Shown here: positions 13,001 through 24,709 of the stretch, piece by piece
How the letters are laid out: each line of letters starts with the position of its first letter
Numbering within the stretch: the first letter of the stretch is position 1
Assembly (NCBI GenBank): GCA_028752905.1
Contig: JAQNBH010000011.1
Coordinates: forward strand, 992,001 to 1,056,000
Direction of reading: 5' to 3'
Source of the DNA: Cladorhizidae sp. MBARI D1340-BT2
Taxonomy: Eukaryota > Porifera > Demospongiae > Poecilosclerida > Cladorhizidae
Length of the DNA stretch: 64,000 bases
Program-made: the position numbers and the translations under genes
Notes under the pieces: model-generated
What the model saw: only the letters and a program-made list of their open reading frames with translations
The model's database searches: none
Told to the model about the DNA's origin: nothing

Positions 13001-16000
13001 CCAGTGTAGGCCTAGTGTGGACCCAGTGTAGGCCTAGCGTGGGCCCAGTGTAGGCCTAGTGTGGGCCCAGTGTTGGCCCAGTGTTGGCCTAAGTGTGGGC
13101 CCAGTGTAGGCCTAGTGTGGGCCCAGTGTGCGCCTAGTGTGGGCCCAGTGTAGGCCTAGTGTGAGCCCAGTGTAGGCCTAGTGTGAGCCCAGTGTAGACC
13201 TAGTGTGGGCCCAGTGTAGGCCTAGTGTGGGCCCAGTGTAGGACTAGTGTGGGCCCAGTGTAGGCCTAGCGTGGGCCTAGCGTGGGCCCAGTGTAGGCCT
13301 AGCGTGGGCCTAGCGTGGGCCCAGTGTAGGCCTAGCGTGGACCCAGTGTAGGCCTAGTGTGGGCCCAGTGTAGGCCTAAGTGTGGGCCCAGTGTAGGCCT
13401 AGTGTGGGCCCAGTGTAGGCCTAAGTGTGGGCCCAGTGTAGGCCTAAGTGTGGGCCCAGTGTAGGCCTAGTGTGGGCCCAGTGTGCGCCTAGTGTGGGCA
13501 CAGTGTAGGCCTAGTGTGGGCCCAGTGTAGGCCTAGTGTGGGCCCCGTATTGGCCTAGTGTGGGCCTAGTGTGGGCCTAGTGTTGGCCTAGTGTAGGCCT
13601 AGTGTGGGCCCAGTATTGGCCTAGTGTTGGCATAGTGTGGGCCCAGTGTAGGCCTAGTGTGGCTATATTGTGAAGACGTTTAGAGTGTGTGTGTTGTTTG
13701 CTGCAGGGAGCCAGTGATGTGCCTGCAGCAGCTGGCCAGGGGCCTGCCTCTCCCTGCAGCACAGGGAGTGCTGGTGGTGGAGCAACTCTCCACCTTCTGT
13801 GTCCTCTTCTCACTGAAACTACTCACACTACACGATGCAGAGTTCTACAGGGAGAAAGAAAGTATGGAGTTCATCTCTCTCTCTCTGTGTCCTCTTCACC
13901 ATCCCATTCCCTCCCTTCTCTCTCATGACTGATCCCTTACCAGCATCAGTATAGAAGTGTTCAGCACTCTGGTCCTCAAGAGAGTGGTGCACCAGTATAG
14001 TAGTGTTCAGCACTCTGGTCCTCAAGAGAGTGGTGCACCAGTATAGTAGTGTTCAGCACTCTGGTCCTCAAGAGAGTGGTGCACCAGTATACAAGTGTTC
14101 AGTACTCTGGTCCTCAAGAGAGTGGTGCACCAGTATAGACAGCACTCTGGTCCTCAAGAGAGTGGTGCACCAGTATAGTAGTGTTCAGTACTCTGGTCCT
14201 CAAGAGAGTGGTGCACCAGTATAGTAGTGTTCAGTACTCTGGTCCTCAAGAGAGTGGTGCACCAGTATAGTAGTGTTCAGCACTCTGGTCCTCAAGAGAG
14301 TGGTGCACCAGTATAGTAGTGTTCAGTACTCTGGTCCTCAAGAGAGTGGTGCACCAGTATAGTAGTGTTCAGCACTCTGGTCCTCAAGAGAGTGGTGCAA
14401 CCCTAGCCACTTTATGCACTTAATGACTTGTGCCAGTTCCTAGCCACTTTATGCACTTAATGACTTGTGCCAGTCACTAGCCACTTTATGCACTTAATGA
14501 CTTGTGCCAGTCCCTTGCCACTTTATGCACTTAATGACTTGTGCCAGTCCCTAGCCACTTTATGCACTTAATGACCACTAGTATAGTAGTGTTCAGCACT
14601 CTGGTCCTCAAGAGAGTGGTGCACCAGTATAGGAGTGTTCAGCACTCTGGTCCTCAAGAGAGTGGTGCACCAGTATAGTAGTGTTCAGCACTCTGGTCCT
14701 CAAGAGAGTGGTGCACCAGTATAGTAGTGTTCAGCACTCTGGTCCTCAAGAGAGTGGTGCACCAGTATAGAGGTGTTCAGCACTCTGGTCCTCAAGAGAG
14801 TGGTGCACCAGTATAGTAGTGTTCAGCACTCTGGTCCTCAAGAGAGTGGTGCATCAGTCAGCCTTTCCTCTTCACCATGTCAACTAGACTATGCCTACTC
14901 TCTCCCCCTCTCCTCCTCTTCTCTCCCAGTCTCCCTTCTCTTGGTTCTCCCTCTTCTTTCCTGACCCCATACTTCAATACGTGGGACTTTGTTCCCCTAC
15001 CTGCAGTTCCAGCCAGCAGTCACATGCCATTCTCTCTATCGGAGTTGTCGTCCATGGTTTCTCTATTAAGAGATGTCTTCCTTAGCCTGCACATGGAGAA
15101 GCATCTGCCTCATGGCCACATCAGGATCACTCCAACAACTAGGCCGCTCACTCAGGTATGGAGATTCCCATTGTGCATACGTGTATGCAGCCTTGCCTGA
15201 GTATCCTCATAGTCCAAGCTAGTCCTAATCGGTATGAACTAGTTTTGAGGCAAGCTTGCCTGGTATTATTCCTGGAGCTACACACACCTACATACTTGCC
15301 TTGTATTAGTCCTGGAGCTACATACTTGCCTGGTATTAGTCCTGGAGCTACATACATGTACTTGCCTGGTATTAGTCCTGGAGCTACGTACATACTTGCC
15401 TGGTATTAGTCCTGGAGCTACATACTTGCCTGGTATTAGTCCTGGAGCTACATACTTGCCTGGTATTAGTCCTGGAGCTACATACACCTACATACATGTA
15501 CTTGCCTGGTATTAGTCCTGGAGCTACATAGACATACATACTTGCCTGGTATTAGTCCTGGAGCTACATACATACTTGCCTGGTATTAGTCCTGGAGCTA
15601 CATACTTGCCTGGTATTAGTCCTGGAGCTACATACTTGCCTGGTATTAGTCCTGGAGCTACATACTTGCCTGGTATTAGTCCTGGAGCTACATACATGTA
15701 CTTGCCTGGTATTAGTCCTGGAGCTACATACTTGCCTGGTATTAGTCCTGGAGCTACATACTTGCCTGGTATTAGTCCTGGAGCTACATACTTGCCTGGT
15801 ATTAGTCCTGGAGCTACATACTTGCCTGGTATTAGTCCTGGAGCTACATAGACCTACATACTTGCCTGGTATTAGTCCTGGAGCTACATACTTGCCTGGT
15901 ATTAGTCCTGGAGCTACATACTTGCCTGGTATTAGTCCTGGAGCTACATACATACTTGCCTGGTATTAGTCCTGGAGCTACATAGACATACATACTTGCC

Positions 16001-19000
16001 TGGTATTAGTCCTGGAGCTACATACTTGCCTGGTATTAGTCCTGGAGCTACATAGACCTACATACTTGCCTGGTATTAGTCCTGGAGCTACATACTTGCC
16101 TTGTATTAGTCCTGGAGCTATATAGACCTACATACTTGCCTGGTATTAGTCCTGGAGCTACATACTTGCCTGGTATTAGTCCTGGAGCTACATAGACCTA
16201 CATACTTGCCTGGTATTAGTCCTGGAGCTACATACTTGCCTGGTATTAGTCCTGGAGCTACATACTTGCCTGGTATTAGTCCTGGAGCTACATAGACCTA
16301 CATACTTGCCTGGTATTAGTCCTGGAGCTACATAGACCTACATACTTGCCTGGTATTAGTCCTGGAGCTACATGGACCTACATACTTGCCTGGTATTAGT
16401 CCTGGAGCTACATACATACTTGCCTGGTATTAGTCCTGGAGCTACATACTTGCCTGGTATTAGTCCTGGAGCTACATACATACTTGCCTGGTATTAGTCC
16501 TGGAGCTACATACATACTTGCCTGGTATTAGTCCTGGAGCTACATACTTGCCTGGTATTAGTCGTGGAGCTACATAGACCTACAACAATACTGCTAGAGC
16601 TACTTGCTGAGGCTAGACCTAAATTAGTCCTGAGGCTAGACCTTCATTAGTCCTGGGGCTAGACCTACATTAGTTCTGAGGCTAGACCTAATTAGTCCTG
16701 GGGCTAGACCTACATTAGTCATGAGGCTAGACCTAATTAGTCCTGGGGCTAGACCTAATTAGTCCTGGGGCTAGACCTAATTAGTCCTGGGGCTAGACCT
16801 ACATTAGTCCTGAGGCTAGACCTACATTAGTCCTTAGGCTAGACCTAATTAGTCCTGGGGCTAGACCTAATTAGTCCTGAGGCTAGACCTAATTAGGCTT
16901 ATGCTCTCTCTCACCTTACCCTCTTTCTGTGTTCCTACTCTTGCTCTTCCCCCTCATACTCCTTCAGGGTTTCATTCAGGGGGAGGCAGAGGGGGTGTGG
17001 AACCTTTTTGCTCCCCCTTGGAAATTGTATTATTAAAATTCATTAGAAACTTTGTCACATCTTTAACCATCATGCCCCCCCCCCCTTAAAATCCAGATTC
17101 CTCCAGTTGCCCCCCCTTGGACAATTTTCTAAATGAAACCCTGTCCTTCTCACGTTCTCTCCCTCCTCTCTCTCCCACTTCATCTGCTTTCCTCTCCTCT
17201 ATTGTCACCACGCAAGCTCTCACCCCCTCCTCCCTGCCACTCCTCCTTGCCCCTCCTCCCCGTCCCTCCTCCCTGCCCCTCCTCCCTGTCCCTCCTCCCT
17301 ACCCCTCCTCCCTGCCCCTCCTCCCTGCCCCTCCTCCCCGCCCCTCCTCCCCGCCCCTGCTGCAGGAGTGGCTGTCCCTGAAGTCATTTCTGCTTGACCT
17401 TCTCTCTGCTCTGTACAGGAGAGACTGCTGTCGCTCTTTCTGTCCTCCAGGTCACTGGGTGGCTCCATCTCTGTGCACACCAATACCTGTCACACCACAA
17501 CTATTTGGCCTCAGAGAAAGTGAGAATGCAGACACACACACACACACACACACACGCACACTATCACTACTACCACCACCACACATGTAGGTGATGAGTT
17601 GGACGAGGATGTGGCTGCATCCCTCCTCCCCCCACACATGCTGAAACACGTGGAGCTGCTACGCCAAGCTCCTTTCCTCTTCCCCTTCATGGAGCGTGTG
17701 AGGTTCTTCAACTCCCTAGTGATGCTGGACCGGAGGCAGGTACAAGGCCAGTACCAGGCCTTCCTGCAGGGACGGAGCTTCAACATCACGCTACGGAGAG
17801 AACACCTCTATGAGGATGCCTTCGCCGAGCTAGCCAAGGACATAGGTGCATATATAATACAGTGTGTGGCCCCATAGAGCTATTGCCAACCTACTTCAAC
17901 CCAATGGGGTGTTGGTCCAGTGTGTGTCCTCATAGAGCTAACGTCAACCTACTTCAACTCAGTGTGATGTTGGTCCAGTGTGTCCCCATAGAGCTATTGT
18001 CAACCTACTTCAAATTGTCTCAACCCAGTGTGGTGTTGGTCCAGTGTGTGTCCCCATAGAGCTATTGTCAACCTACTTCAACCTGCCTCCACCCAGTGTG
18101 GTGTTAGTCCAGTGTGTGCTCCCATAGAGCTATTGTCAACCTACTTCAACCTGCCTCCACCCAGTGTGGTGTTGGTCTGGTGTGTTCTGGAATGCTGATA
18201 ACTGGATGGTCTGAATATGTTTGACTTTTATGTATGTACTATAGCATTTATAAGTTGTCACCTCTGACCACAGATCTCCGTAACAAGGTGCGTGTACGCT
18301 ACATCAATACCCAGGGGCTATCAGAACCAGGTGTGGATGGGGGTGGAGTCTTCAGGGAATTTCTTAACGATGTCTTAAAGACAGGGTTTGACCCGAACAG
18401 ATGTTACTTTGCCACCACACCAGATGGACAGCTATATCCAAGTGCTCAGGTGAGGATGGTGTAGAGTGCTCAGGTGAGGATGGTGATAAGCGGCAGTCTA
18501 GTGCTCAGGTGATGGTGGTGGTAGTAGTGCTCAGGTGATGATGATGATGGTGATAAGTGGTACATGGTAGTTTGCAGGGAACTAACACTCATTACACACT
18601 GGGTGTGGGGTGAGATTATCTAAGAGCTTCCTATTGATAAGTTTCAGTAAGCCACTCCCCTCCAAGCCGTCTATTCTAGTCTTAGTTCTGCCATGCTTGA
18701 TGACTCGTCTCTTCAAACTTCTCCACAGTTCTAAATCACTGGTAGCCATCATGTTCCTCTACATGCAGTCAGCATTGCTTGTTCTGGTGCCCTGCCACAG
18801 GTGGCGGCATCTGTGCTCACTTTCACTGGACAACGATGTTTAATCATGTGACTATCATGTGAGCCCTCTTCTATTATTTATCTGCAGGCATACCTGATTA
18901 ATGCGGACTCTGACCTGCACTATCGTTTCCTTGGCAACATGCTAGGTAAGGCATTATATGAAGACCAGTTGGTTGATCTTCCCTTTGCCGGCTTCTTCCT

Positions 19001-22000
19001 CGCCAAGCTGGCCGCAGGAGGGCATGGCTTTGTTGGAATTCATCACCTGGCATCCTTTGACCCTGACCTATACCGGTATGGTGACTATAAGGTGTACTGC
19101 TAGTCGTATTCCCTCGAATGGAATTCACCCCTCCAATAGTATTCTCCCCATTACGAGGTCTGAACAAAATAGTATTCTCCCCATTATGAGGTCCTAACAA
19201 ACCCTATTACGAGGTCTGAACAAAATAGTATTCTCCCTATTACGAGGTCTGAACAATACGAGGTCCTAACAAAATAGTATTCTCCCCATTACGAGGTCTG
19301 AACAAAATAGTATTCTCCCCATTACGAGGTCTGAACAAAATAGTATTCTCCCCATTACAAGGTCTGAACAAAATAGTATTCTCCCCATTATGAGGTCCTA
19401 ACAAAAGGTCTGAACAAAATAGTATTCTCCCTATTACGAGGTCTGAACAATACGAGGTCCTAACAAAATAGTATTCTCCCCATTACGAGGTCTGAACAAA
19501 ATAGTATTCTCCCCATTACGAGGTCTGAACAAAATAGTATTCTCCCCATTACAAGGCCTGAACAAAATAGTATTCTCCCTATTACGAGGCTTGAACAAAA
19601 TAGTGTTCTCCCCATTACGAGGTCCTAACAAAATAGTATTCTCCCCATTACAAGGTCTGAACAAAATAGTATTCTCCCTATTACGATGTCCTAACAAAAT
19701 AGTATTCTCCCCATTACAAGGTCTGAACAAAATAGTATTCTCCCCATTACAACAAGGTCTGTACAAAATAGTATTCTTCCTATTATGAGGTCTGAACAAA
19801 ATAGTATTCTCCCCATTAAAGGTCTGAACAAAATAGTATTCTCCCTAATACGAGGTCTGAACAAAATAGTATTCTCCCTATTACGAGGTCTGAACAAAAT
19901 AGTATTCTCCCTATTACGAGGTCTGTACAAAATAGTATTCTTCCTATTACGAGGTCCGAACAAAATAGTATTCTCCCCATTACGAGATGGTATTCTCCCT
20001 ATTACGAGATCTGAATATGGACTTGTATTCGCAACGTGCAAAGACAAGTAAAAATTCCAAGCTAAAGAGTCCAGAACATCAGCCAACTGTATAGGTGGAT
20101 GGCAGTGAAGATGGAGAGATTCACTTCCCAAAGCAAGCAGAGGTGGAAACTCAATCTGCCACAAATTGCTGAGCCCACTCCAAACTGGAAAGTCGACCGT
20201 CAATTCTAGTGACCCCTCTCGGACCTCGACAATGAAGAATCGAAATGACTGAGGACTAGCAAACTTTTTCCCACTTCACTGGGCCCAAGCCACTATTTTC
20301 TCTCACAATTTTCTATTTCTTTGCACTAGGTTACCACAACAAGACTGGGAGCAGCCATTGCGCGAGGCTAAATAGAGCTTGCACATGTCTAGTCGAGGCT
20401 AGCCTGCCGTTGGTGTGGGACTTAATTGTGTACACCCTCGAATAATATTCCCCTTTAGTGTTCGCTTCATTGGGGTTCCTGAAACTATTTAAACGTGTGC
20501 TATCCATTCGAGGAAATCGGTATCCTGTTACTGAGATGATTCATATGCTGCTAGATTTCCCCTGTTACATGAAGATGTATTGTGTGATGTATTGTGTGTT
20601 GCAGCAATCTGCTGTCACTCAAGTATTCTGATGGTAACATTGAAGATCTCGCCCTCAATTTCACCATGACAATAGATCACATGGGACAGAGTCTGGTGAG
20701 GAGGTTTGAAAGTGTGCTATGGATATCATTCCTGTCCCTCGCCAAATTCAGGCCTATGAACTCTGCAGGTGTACGAGCTCAAGCAGGGGGGGGTGGAGCA
20801 AGTGGTAACCGAGGACAACTACCTGGAGTACATCTACTTGGTGGCACATTATAAACTCAACGTGCAGCTCCACCGGCAGTTCCAAGGATTCAGGGCGGGA
20901 CTAGAGCAGGTGATCCCCGCACATTGGCTGCGTCTGTTCTGCCAGAGTGAGCTGCAGGTGTTGATATCTGGTGCTCCTGTGCCCATCAATGTGGCCGACC
21001 TCAAGAAGCATACCAACTACAGAGGTGGGTGTGGCTACATAGGGAATGTGGGTGTGGCTACATGTAGTGTTGTAATGTTGACATGTATTTTACCCCAGCC
21101 TTAGCCCTAATCCAGCCCCAGCCCTACCATTAACCCAGGCCTGGCCCTACCCCAGGCCTGGCCCTACCCTTAACCCAGGCCTGACCCTACCTTTAACCCA
21201 GGCCTGGCCCTACCCTTAACCCAGGCCTGGCCCTACCTTAACCCAGGCCTAGCCCTACCCTTAACCCAGGCCTGACCCTACCTTTAACCCAGGCCTGGCC
21301 CTACCCTTAACCCAGGCCTGGCCCTACCCTTAACCCAGGCCTGGCCCTACCTTAACCCAGGCCTAGCCCTACCCTTAACTCAGGCTGGCCCTACCCTTAA
21401 CCCAGGCCTGGCCCTACCCTTAACCCAGGCCTAGCCCTACCCTTAACCCAGGCCTAGCCCTACCCTTAACCAAGGCCTGGCCCTACCCCAGGCCTAGCCC
21501 TACCCTTAACCCAGGCCTGGCCCTACCTTAACCCAGGCCTAGCCCTACCCTTAACCCAGGCCTGGCCCTACCCTTAAGCCAGGCCTAGCCTTAACCCAGG
21601 CCTAGCCTTAACCCAGGCCTTAACCCAGGCCTGGCCCTACCCTTAACCCAGGCCTGGCCCTACCCTTAACCCAAGCCTAGCCCTATCCTTAAGCCAGGCC
21701 TAGCCTTAACCCAGGCCTGGCCCTACCCTTAACCCAGGCCTGACCCTACCTTTAACCCAGGCCTGGCCCTACCCTTAACCCAGGCCTGGCCCTACCTTAA
21801 CCCAGGCCTAGCCCTACCCTTAACTCAGGCTGGCCCTACCCTTAACCCAGGCCTGGCCCTACCCTTAACCCAGGCCTAGCCCTACCCTTAACCCAGGCCT
21901 AGCCCTACCCTTAACCAAGGCCTGGCCCTACCCCAGGCCTAGCCCTACCCTTAACCCAGGCCTGGCCCTACCTTAACCCAGGCCTAGCCCTACCCTTAAG

Positions 22001-24690
22001 CCAGGCCTAGCCTTAACCCAGGCCTAGCCTTAACCCAGGCCTGGCCCTACCCTTAACCCAGGCCTGGCCCTACCCTTAACCCAGGCCTGGCCCTACCCTT
22101 AACCCAAGCCTAGCCCTACCCTTAAGCCAGGCCTAGCCTTAACCCAGGCCTAGCCTTAACCCAGGCCTAGCCTTAACCCAGGCCTGGCCCTACCCTTAAC
22201 CCAGGCCTGACCCTACCTTTAACCCAGGCCTGGCCCTACCTTTAACCCAGGCCTGGCCCTACCTTTAACCCAGGCCTGGCCCTACCTTAACCCAGGCCTA
22301 GCCCTACCCTTAACTCAGGCTGGCCCTACCCTTAACCCAGGCCTAGCCCTACCCTTAACCAAGGCCTGGCCCTACCCCAGGCCTAGCCCTACCCTTAACC
22401 CAGGCCTGGCCCTACCTTAACCCAGGCCTAGCCCTACCCTTAACCCAGGCCTGGCCCTACCCTTAACCCAGGCCTAGCCCTACCCTTAAGCCAGGCCTTA
22501 ACCCAGGCCTGGCCCTACCCTTAACCCAGGCCTGGCCCTACCCTTAACCCAAGCCTAGCCCTACCCTTAAGCCAGGCCTAGCCTTAACCCAGGCCTAGCC
22601 TTAACCCAGACCTGGCCCTACCCTTAACCCAGGCCTGGCCCTACCCTTAACCCAGGCCTGGCCCTACCCTTAACCCAGGCCTGGCCCTACCCTTAACCCA
22701 GGCCTGGCCCTACCCTTAACCCAGGCCTGGCCCTACCCTTAACTCAGGCCTAGCCCTAGGCCTAGGCAAGTATACTAGTTTTCAACTGGGTGAGCTTGAG
22801 CATCTCTGTCTCTCTCTCTCACTGGATAGTACCCATCACACTGGGTTGAGGCAGGTTGAACCATCCAAGCAGAAGCTAGCAGCCATGGAAACAAGTGTTT
22901 ATTCTCATTTCACCACGTGGACCCCCACACCTGCATGTACCTCAATGACCACATTTCACCACGTGGACACCCACATCTGCATGTACCTCAATGACCACAT
23001 TTCACCACGTGGACACCCACATCTGCATGTACCTCAATGACCACATTTCACCACGTGGACAACCCACATCTGCATGTACCTCAATGACCACATTTCACCA
23101 CGTGGACACCCACATCTGCATGTACCTCAATGACCACATTTCACCACATGGACCCCCACATCTGCATGTACCTCAATGACCACATTTCACCACGTGGACA
23201 CCCACATCTGCATGTACCTCAATGACCACATTTCACCACGTGGACCCCCACATCTGCATGTACCTCAATGACCACATTTCACCATGTGGACCCCCACATC
23301 TGCATGTACCTCAATGACCACATTTCACCACGTGGACACCCACATCTGCATGTACCTCAATGACCACATTTCACCACATGGACCCCCACATCTGCATGTA
23401 CCTCAATGACCACATTTCACCACGTGGACCCCCACATCTGCATGTACCTCAATGACCACATTTCACCACGTGGACACCCACATCTGCATGTACCTCAATG
23501 ACCACATTTCACCATGTGGACCCCCACATCTGCATGTACCTCAATGACCACATTTCACCACGTGGACACCCACATCTGCATGTACCTCAATGACCACATT
23601 TCACCACATGGACCCCCACATCTGCATGTACCTCAATGACCACATTTCACCACATGGACCCCCACATCTGCATGTGCCTCAATGACCACATTTCACATGT
23701 GGACCCCCACATATGCATGTACAGTACCTCAATAACCATATTTAACCACATGGACCCCCACATCTGCATGTACCTCAATGACCATATTTCACCATGTGGA
23801 CCCCCACATCTGCATGTGTACCTCAATGACCACATTTCACCACGTGGACCCCCATTGCATGACATCAATAACATCTGCTTTCAATGCTCTAGAAACTGCT
23901 TGTGGCACAACACGGCAGCTTGGATGAGATGCAAATCTCCATCATTTATTTTAAAATTAGCCGTTTTCACGAATGTGCATGCAGTTATATATGCAGGTTG
24001 TTCCCAGATGTGGGCGGGGTGTTCCCAGATGTGGGCGTGGTGTTCCTAGATGCGGGCGGGTTGTTCCCAGCTGCGGGCGGGTGTTCCCAGATGTGGGCGG
24101 GTTTCCCCCAGATGTGGGCGGGGTGTTCCCAGATGTGGGCGTGTTGTTCTTAGATGTGGGCGGGGTGTTCCCAGATGCGGGCGGGTTGTTCCCAGATGTG
24201 GGCAGGTTGTTCCCAGATGCGTTTCCGAGTTACGGGCAGAACCCGTTCCCAAGCCTCCCGGATAAGGGGTGTGGTGTGTGAGAGTATATTTCAGTATCCA
24301 GGGTTCATAATGCCTCGACATTTTGCTTGTAGAGGCTTTTGGGGTAACAGTCCAGCCAGCCCTTGCAATTGATCTTCTCCTCTCTCCGCAGATGATTATT
24401 CAGACAGCCACGATTGCATCACTCTGTTCTGGGACGTGGTCAGCGACTTCAGCGAGCAACAGAAACAACTCCTCCTCAAGTTTGTTACAAGTTGCAGTCG
24501 GCCTCCACTGCTGGGCTTCAAGGAGATGCATCCACCCTTTACCATATCTCCCATGGTGGGAGACAGTCACCTTCCCTCGGCCTCGACGTGTTCTAATCTT
24601 CTACTGCTTCCCAAGTTCAAGGACAAGGAGACAATGCTCGGAAAACTGCTCTACGCCATCCAATCAGGCGCTGGATTTGAATTATGTTAA
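1080..24690 (+). CDS. UBE3C: UBE3C-like HECT E3 ubiquitin ligase, 12 exons, 5' end missing
   Basis: This enzyme accepts ubiquitin from an E2 on a HECT cysteine and transfers it to substrates; the animal family acts at the proteasome. Exons: 1080-1202, 3006-3820, 12317-12496, 13707-13861, 15007-15155, 17366-17519, 17591-17845, 18274-18449, 18888-19075, 20605-20695, 20769-21024, 24392-24690. All have GT/AG borders, and the phases join to 946 codons plus TAA. Family landmarks are FCPPGHW (exon 6), GVDGGGVFREFL (exon 8), LGKALYEDQLVDLPFAGFFL (exon 9), QVLISGAPVPI (exon 11) and, in exon 12, TSCSRPPLLGF and SASTCSNLLLLP with the presumed catalytic Cys. The protein ends GFELC, like the family's GFEL-x tail. 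Human UBE3C is about 1083 residues, so roughly the first 75-130 residues, including the IQ motif, lie upstream. The short exon 6 to 7 linker is more compact than in vertebrates. Confidence 0.93.
1203..3005 (+). repeat. UBE3C intron with (TTCC)n, (CCCT)n and TC-rich minisatellite
   Basis: A nearly pure TTCC tetranucleotide tract runs about 1240-1555, becomes a TTCC/CCTCC mixture, and then a CCTCC tract about 1910-2035. A second, TC-rich minisatellite built on 'cctcacactccctccctca' fills 2281-2932. A CA run at 2986-3004 leads straight into the acceptor of exon 2. Open frames across this stretch (poly-FLPS, poly-EGRK) are repeat artefacts. Confidence 0.95.
3832..12046 (+). repeat. 57-bp minisatellite, about 144 units, filling UBE3C intron 2
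   Basis: The unit starts 'gatgtgtgtaatagtatagc' and continues through 'tatgagtctaaagggg', a variable segment of about ten bases, then 'ggcacactatt'. The variable segment is mostly tgacc, aggcc, agacc, aggtc or ggacc followed by ttgct or ttgca. Array length divided by 57 gives about 144 copies. The period is a multiple of three and one minus frame has no stop, giving false proteins up to 711 residues with a 19-residue repeat. The array starts about 10 bp after the exon-2 donor. Confidence 0.97.
12047..12316 (+). other. Unique tail of UBE3C intron 2
   Basis: This is the only non-tandem stretch of the 8.5-kb intron. It begins with an AT-rich segment, 'cggatatttccaagtgggtt', that may be the relic of a dispersed repeat (inference). 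It ends in the acceptor 'ctaactcccag' at 12316. Confidence 0.5.
12553..13665 (+). repeat. 22-bp minisatellite in UBE3C intron 3
   Basis: The unit is 'cccagtgtaggcctagtgtg' plus gg, about 50 copies with point variants. A block containing 'tgtgcgcctagtgtgggccc' at 12830 recurs at about 13127, so part of the array was duplicated as a block of about 297 bp. Confidence 0.95.
13962..14855 (+). repeat. 46-bp minisatellite interrupted by a 37-bp minisatellite, UBE3C intron 4
   Basis: The main unit starts 'agtatagtagtgttcagcac' and ends 'agagagtggtgcacc'. It is split at 14403-14577 by about five copies of an unrelated unit of about 37 bp starting 'ctagccactttatgcactta', after which the 46-bp units resume. 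Confidence 0.95.
15255..16895 (+). repeat. 30-bp then 22-bp minisatellites in UBE3C intron 5
   Basis: Positions 15255-16575 hold about 40 copies of 'cttgcctggtattagtcctg' plus 'gagctacata', with occasional short spacers ('gacctacata'). Positions 16590-16895 hold a related but shorter unit, 'ctagacctaattagtcctgg' plus gg. Both share 'attagtcctgg', so the second may derive from the first. Confidence 0.95.
17219..17361 (+). repeat. CCCCTCCTCC-type repeat forming the polypyrimidine tract of UBE3C exon 6
   Basis: Repeats of 'ccctcctccctgcccctcct' type run directly into the acceptor 'cccctgctgcag' at 17365. The array therefore serves as an oversized polypyrimidine tract. Confidence 0.85.
17868..18180 (+). 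repeat. About 65-bp repeat, 5 copies, in UBE3C intron 7
   Basis: The unit contains 'catagagctattgtcaacct' and 'cccagtgtggtgttggtcca'. Copies differ in length by small indels. The array starts about 20 bp after the exon-7 donor. Confidence 0.9.
18441..18545 (+). repeat. Tandem duplication of the UBE3C exon-8 donor site
   Basis: The exon end plus donor ('agtgctcag' then 'gtgaggatggt') is repeated downstream. Four copies of 'agtgctcag' followed by gtgagg or gtgatg occur between 18441 and 18545. The first copy is the true exon 8 end because it continues the HECT frame. Confidence 0.85.
19125..20012 (+). repeat. 33-bp minisatellite in UBE3C intron 9
   Basis: The unit is 'tacgaggtctgaacaaaata' plus 'gtattctccccat', about 26 copies with truncated units. 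The 33-bp period creates false 11-residue repeat proteins on both strands. Confidence 0.95.
20013..20604 (+). other. Unique part of UBE3C intron 9
   Basis: No coding match and no tandem repeat was seen. The segment 'accctcgaataatattcccc' near 20435 partly resembles the start of the 33-bp array region near 19110, which may mark the ends of an old mobile element. Confidence 0.4.
21098..22760 (+). repeat. 23-bp minisatellite in UBE3C intron 11
   Basis: The unit is 'cccaggcctggccctaccct' plus taa, about 70 copies with g/a and length variants. A rare variant containing 'aactcaggctggccctaccc' recurs at about 21379, 21831 and 22311, which marks higher-order block duplication of about 450-480 bp. 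Confidence 0.95.
22905..24225 (+). repeat. 46-bp and 21-bp minisatellites in UBE3C intron 11
   Basis: Positions 22905-23850 hold about 20 copies of a 46-bp unit starting 'caccacgtggacacccacat' and ending 'caatgaccacattt'. Each unit contains CACGTG, an E-box-like palindrome. Positions 23998-24225 hold about eleven copies of 'gttcccagatgtgggcgggg' type. The last exon follows at 24392. Confidence 0.93.
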
Positions 24691-24709
24691 CTCCTATCGG
24701 CACCAATTC

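Larger units (their letters stand above)
17591..24690 (+). other. UBE3C: HECT domain-coding exons of UBE3C (exons 7-12)
   Basis: These six exons hold the pre-HECT and HECT parts. Exon 7 has the PFLFPFMERVRFF and ITLRREHLYEDAF motifs that open the HECT fold. Exons 8-9 form the N-lobe that binds E2. Exons 10-11 continue to the lobe hinge (LKKHTNYRGG). Exon 12 is the C-lobe with the thioester Cys in a STC-x-N-L-x-L-P setting. Intron sizes are very uneven: 427, 438, 1529, 73 and 3367 bp. No stop or frameshift is seen, so the ligase appears intact. Confidence 0.92.

Noticed and set aside
21098..22760. Interstitial telomere-like repeat (ccctaaccc look-alike)
   Set aside because: The unit is 23 bp, 'cccaggcctggccctaccct' plus taa, with no TTAGGG register.
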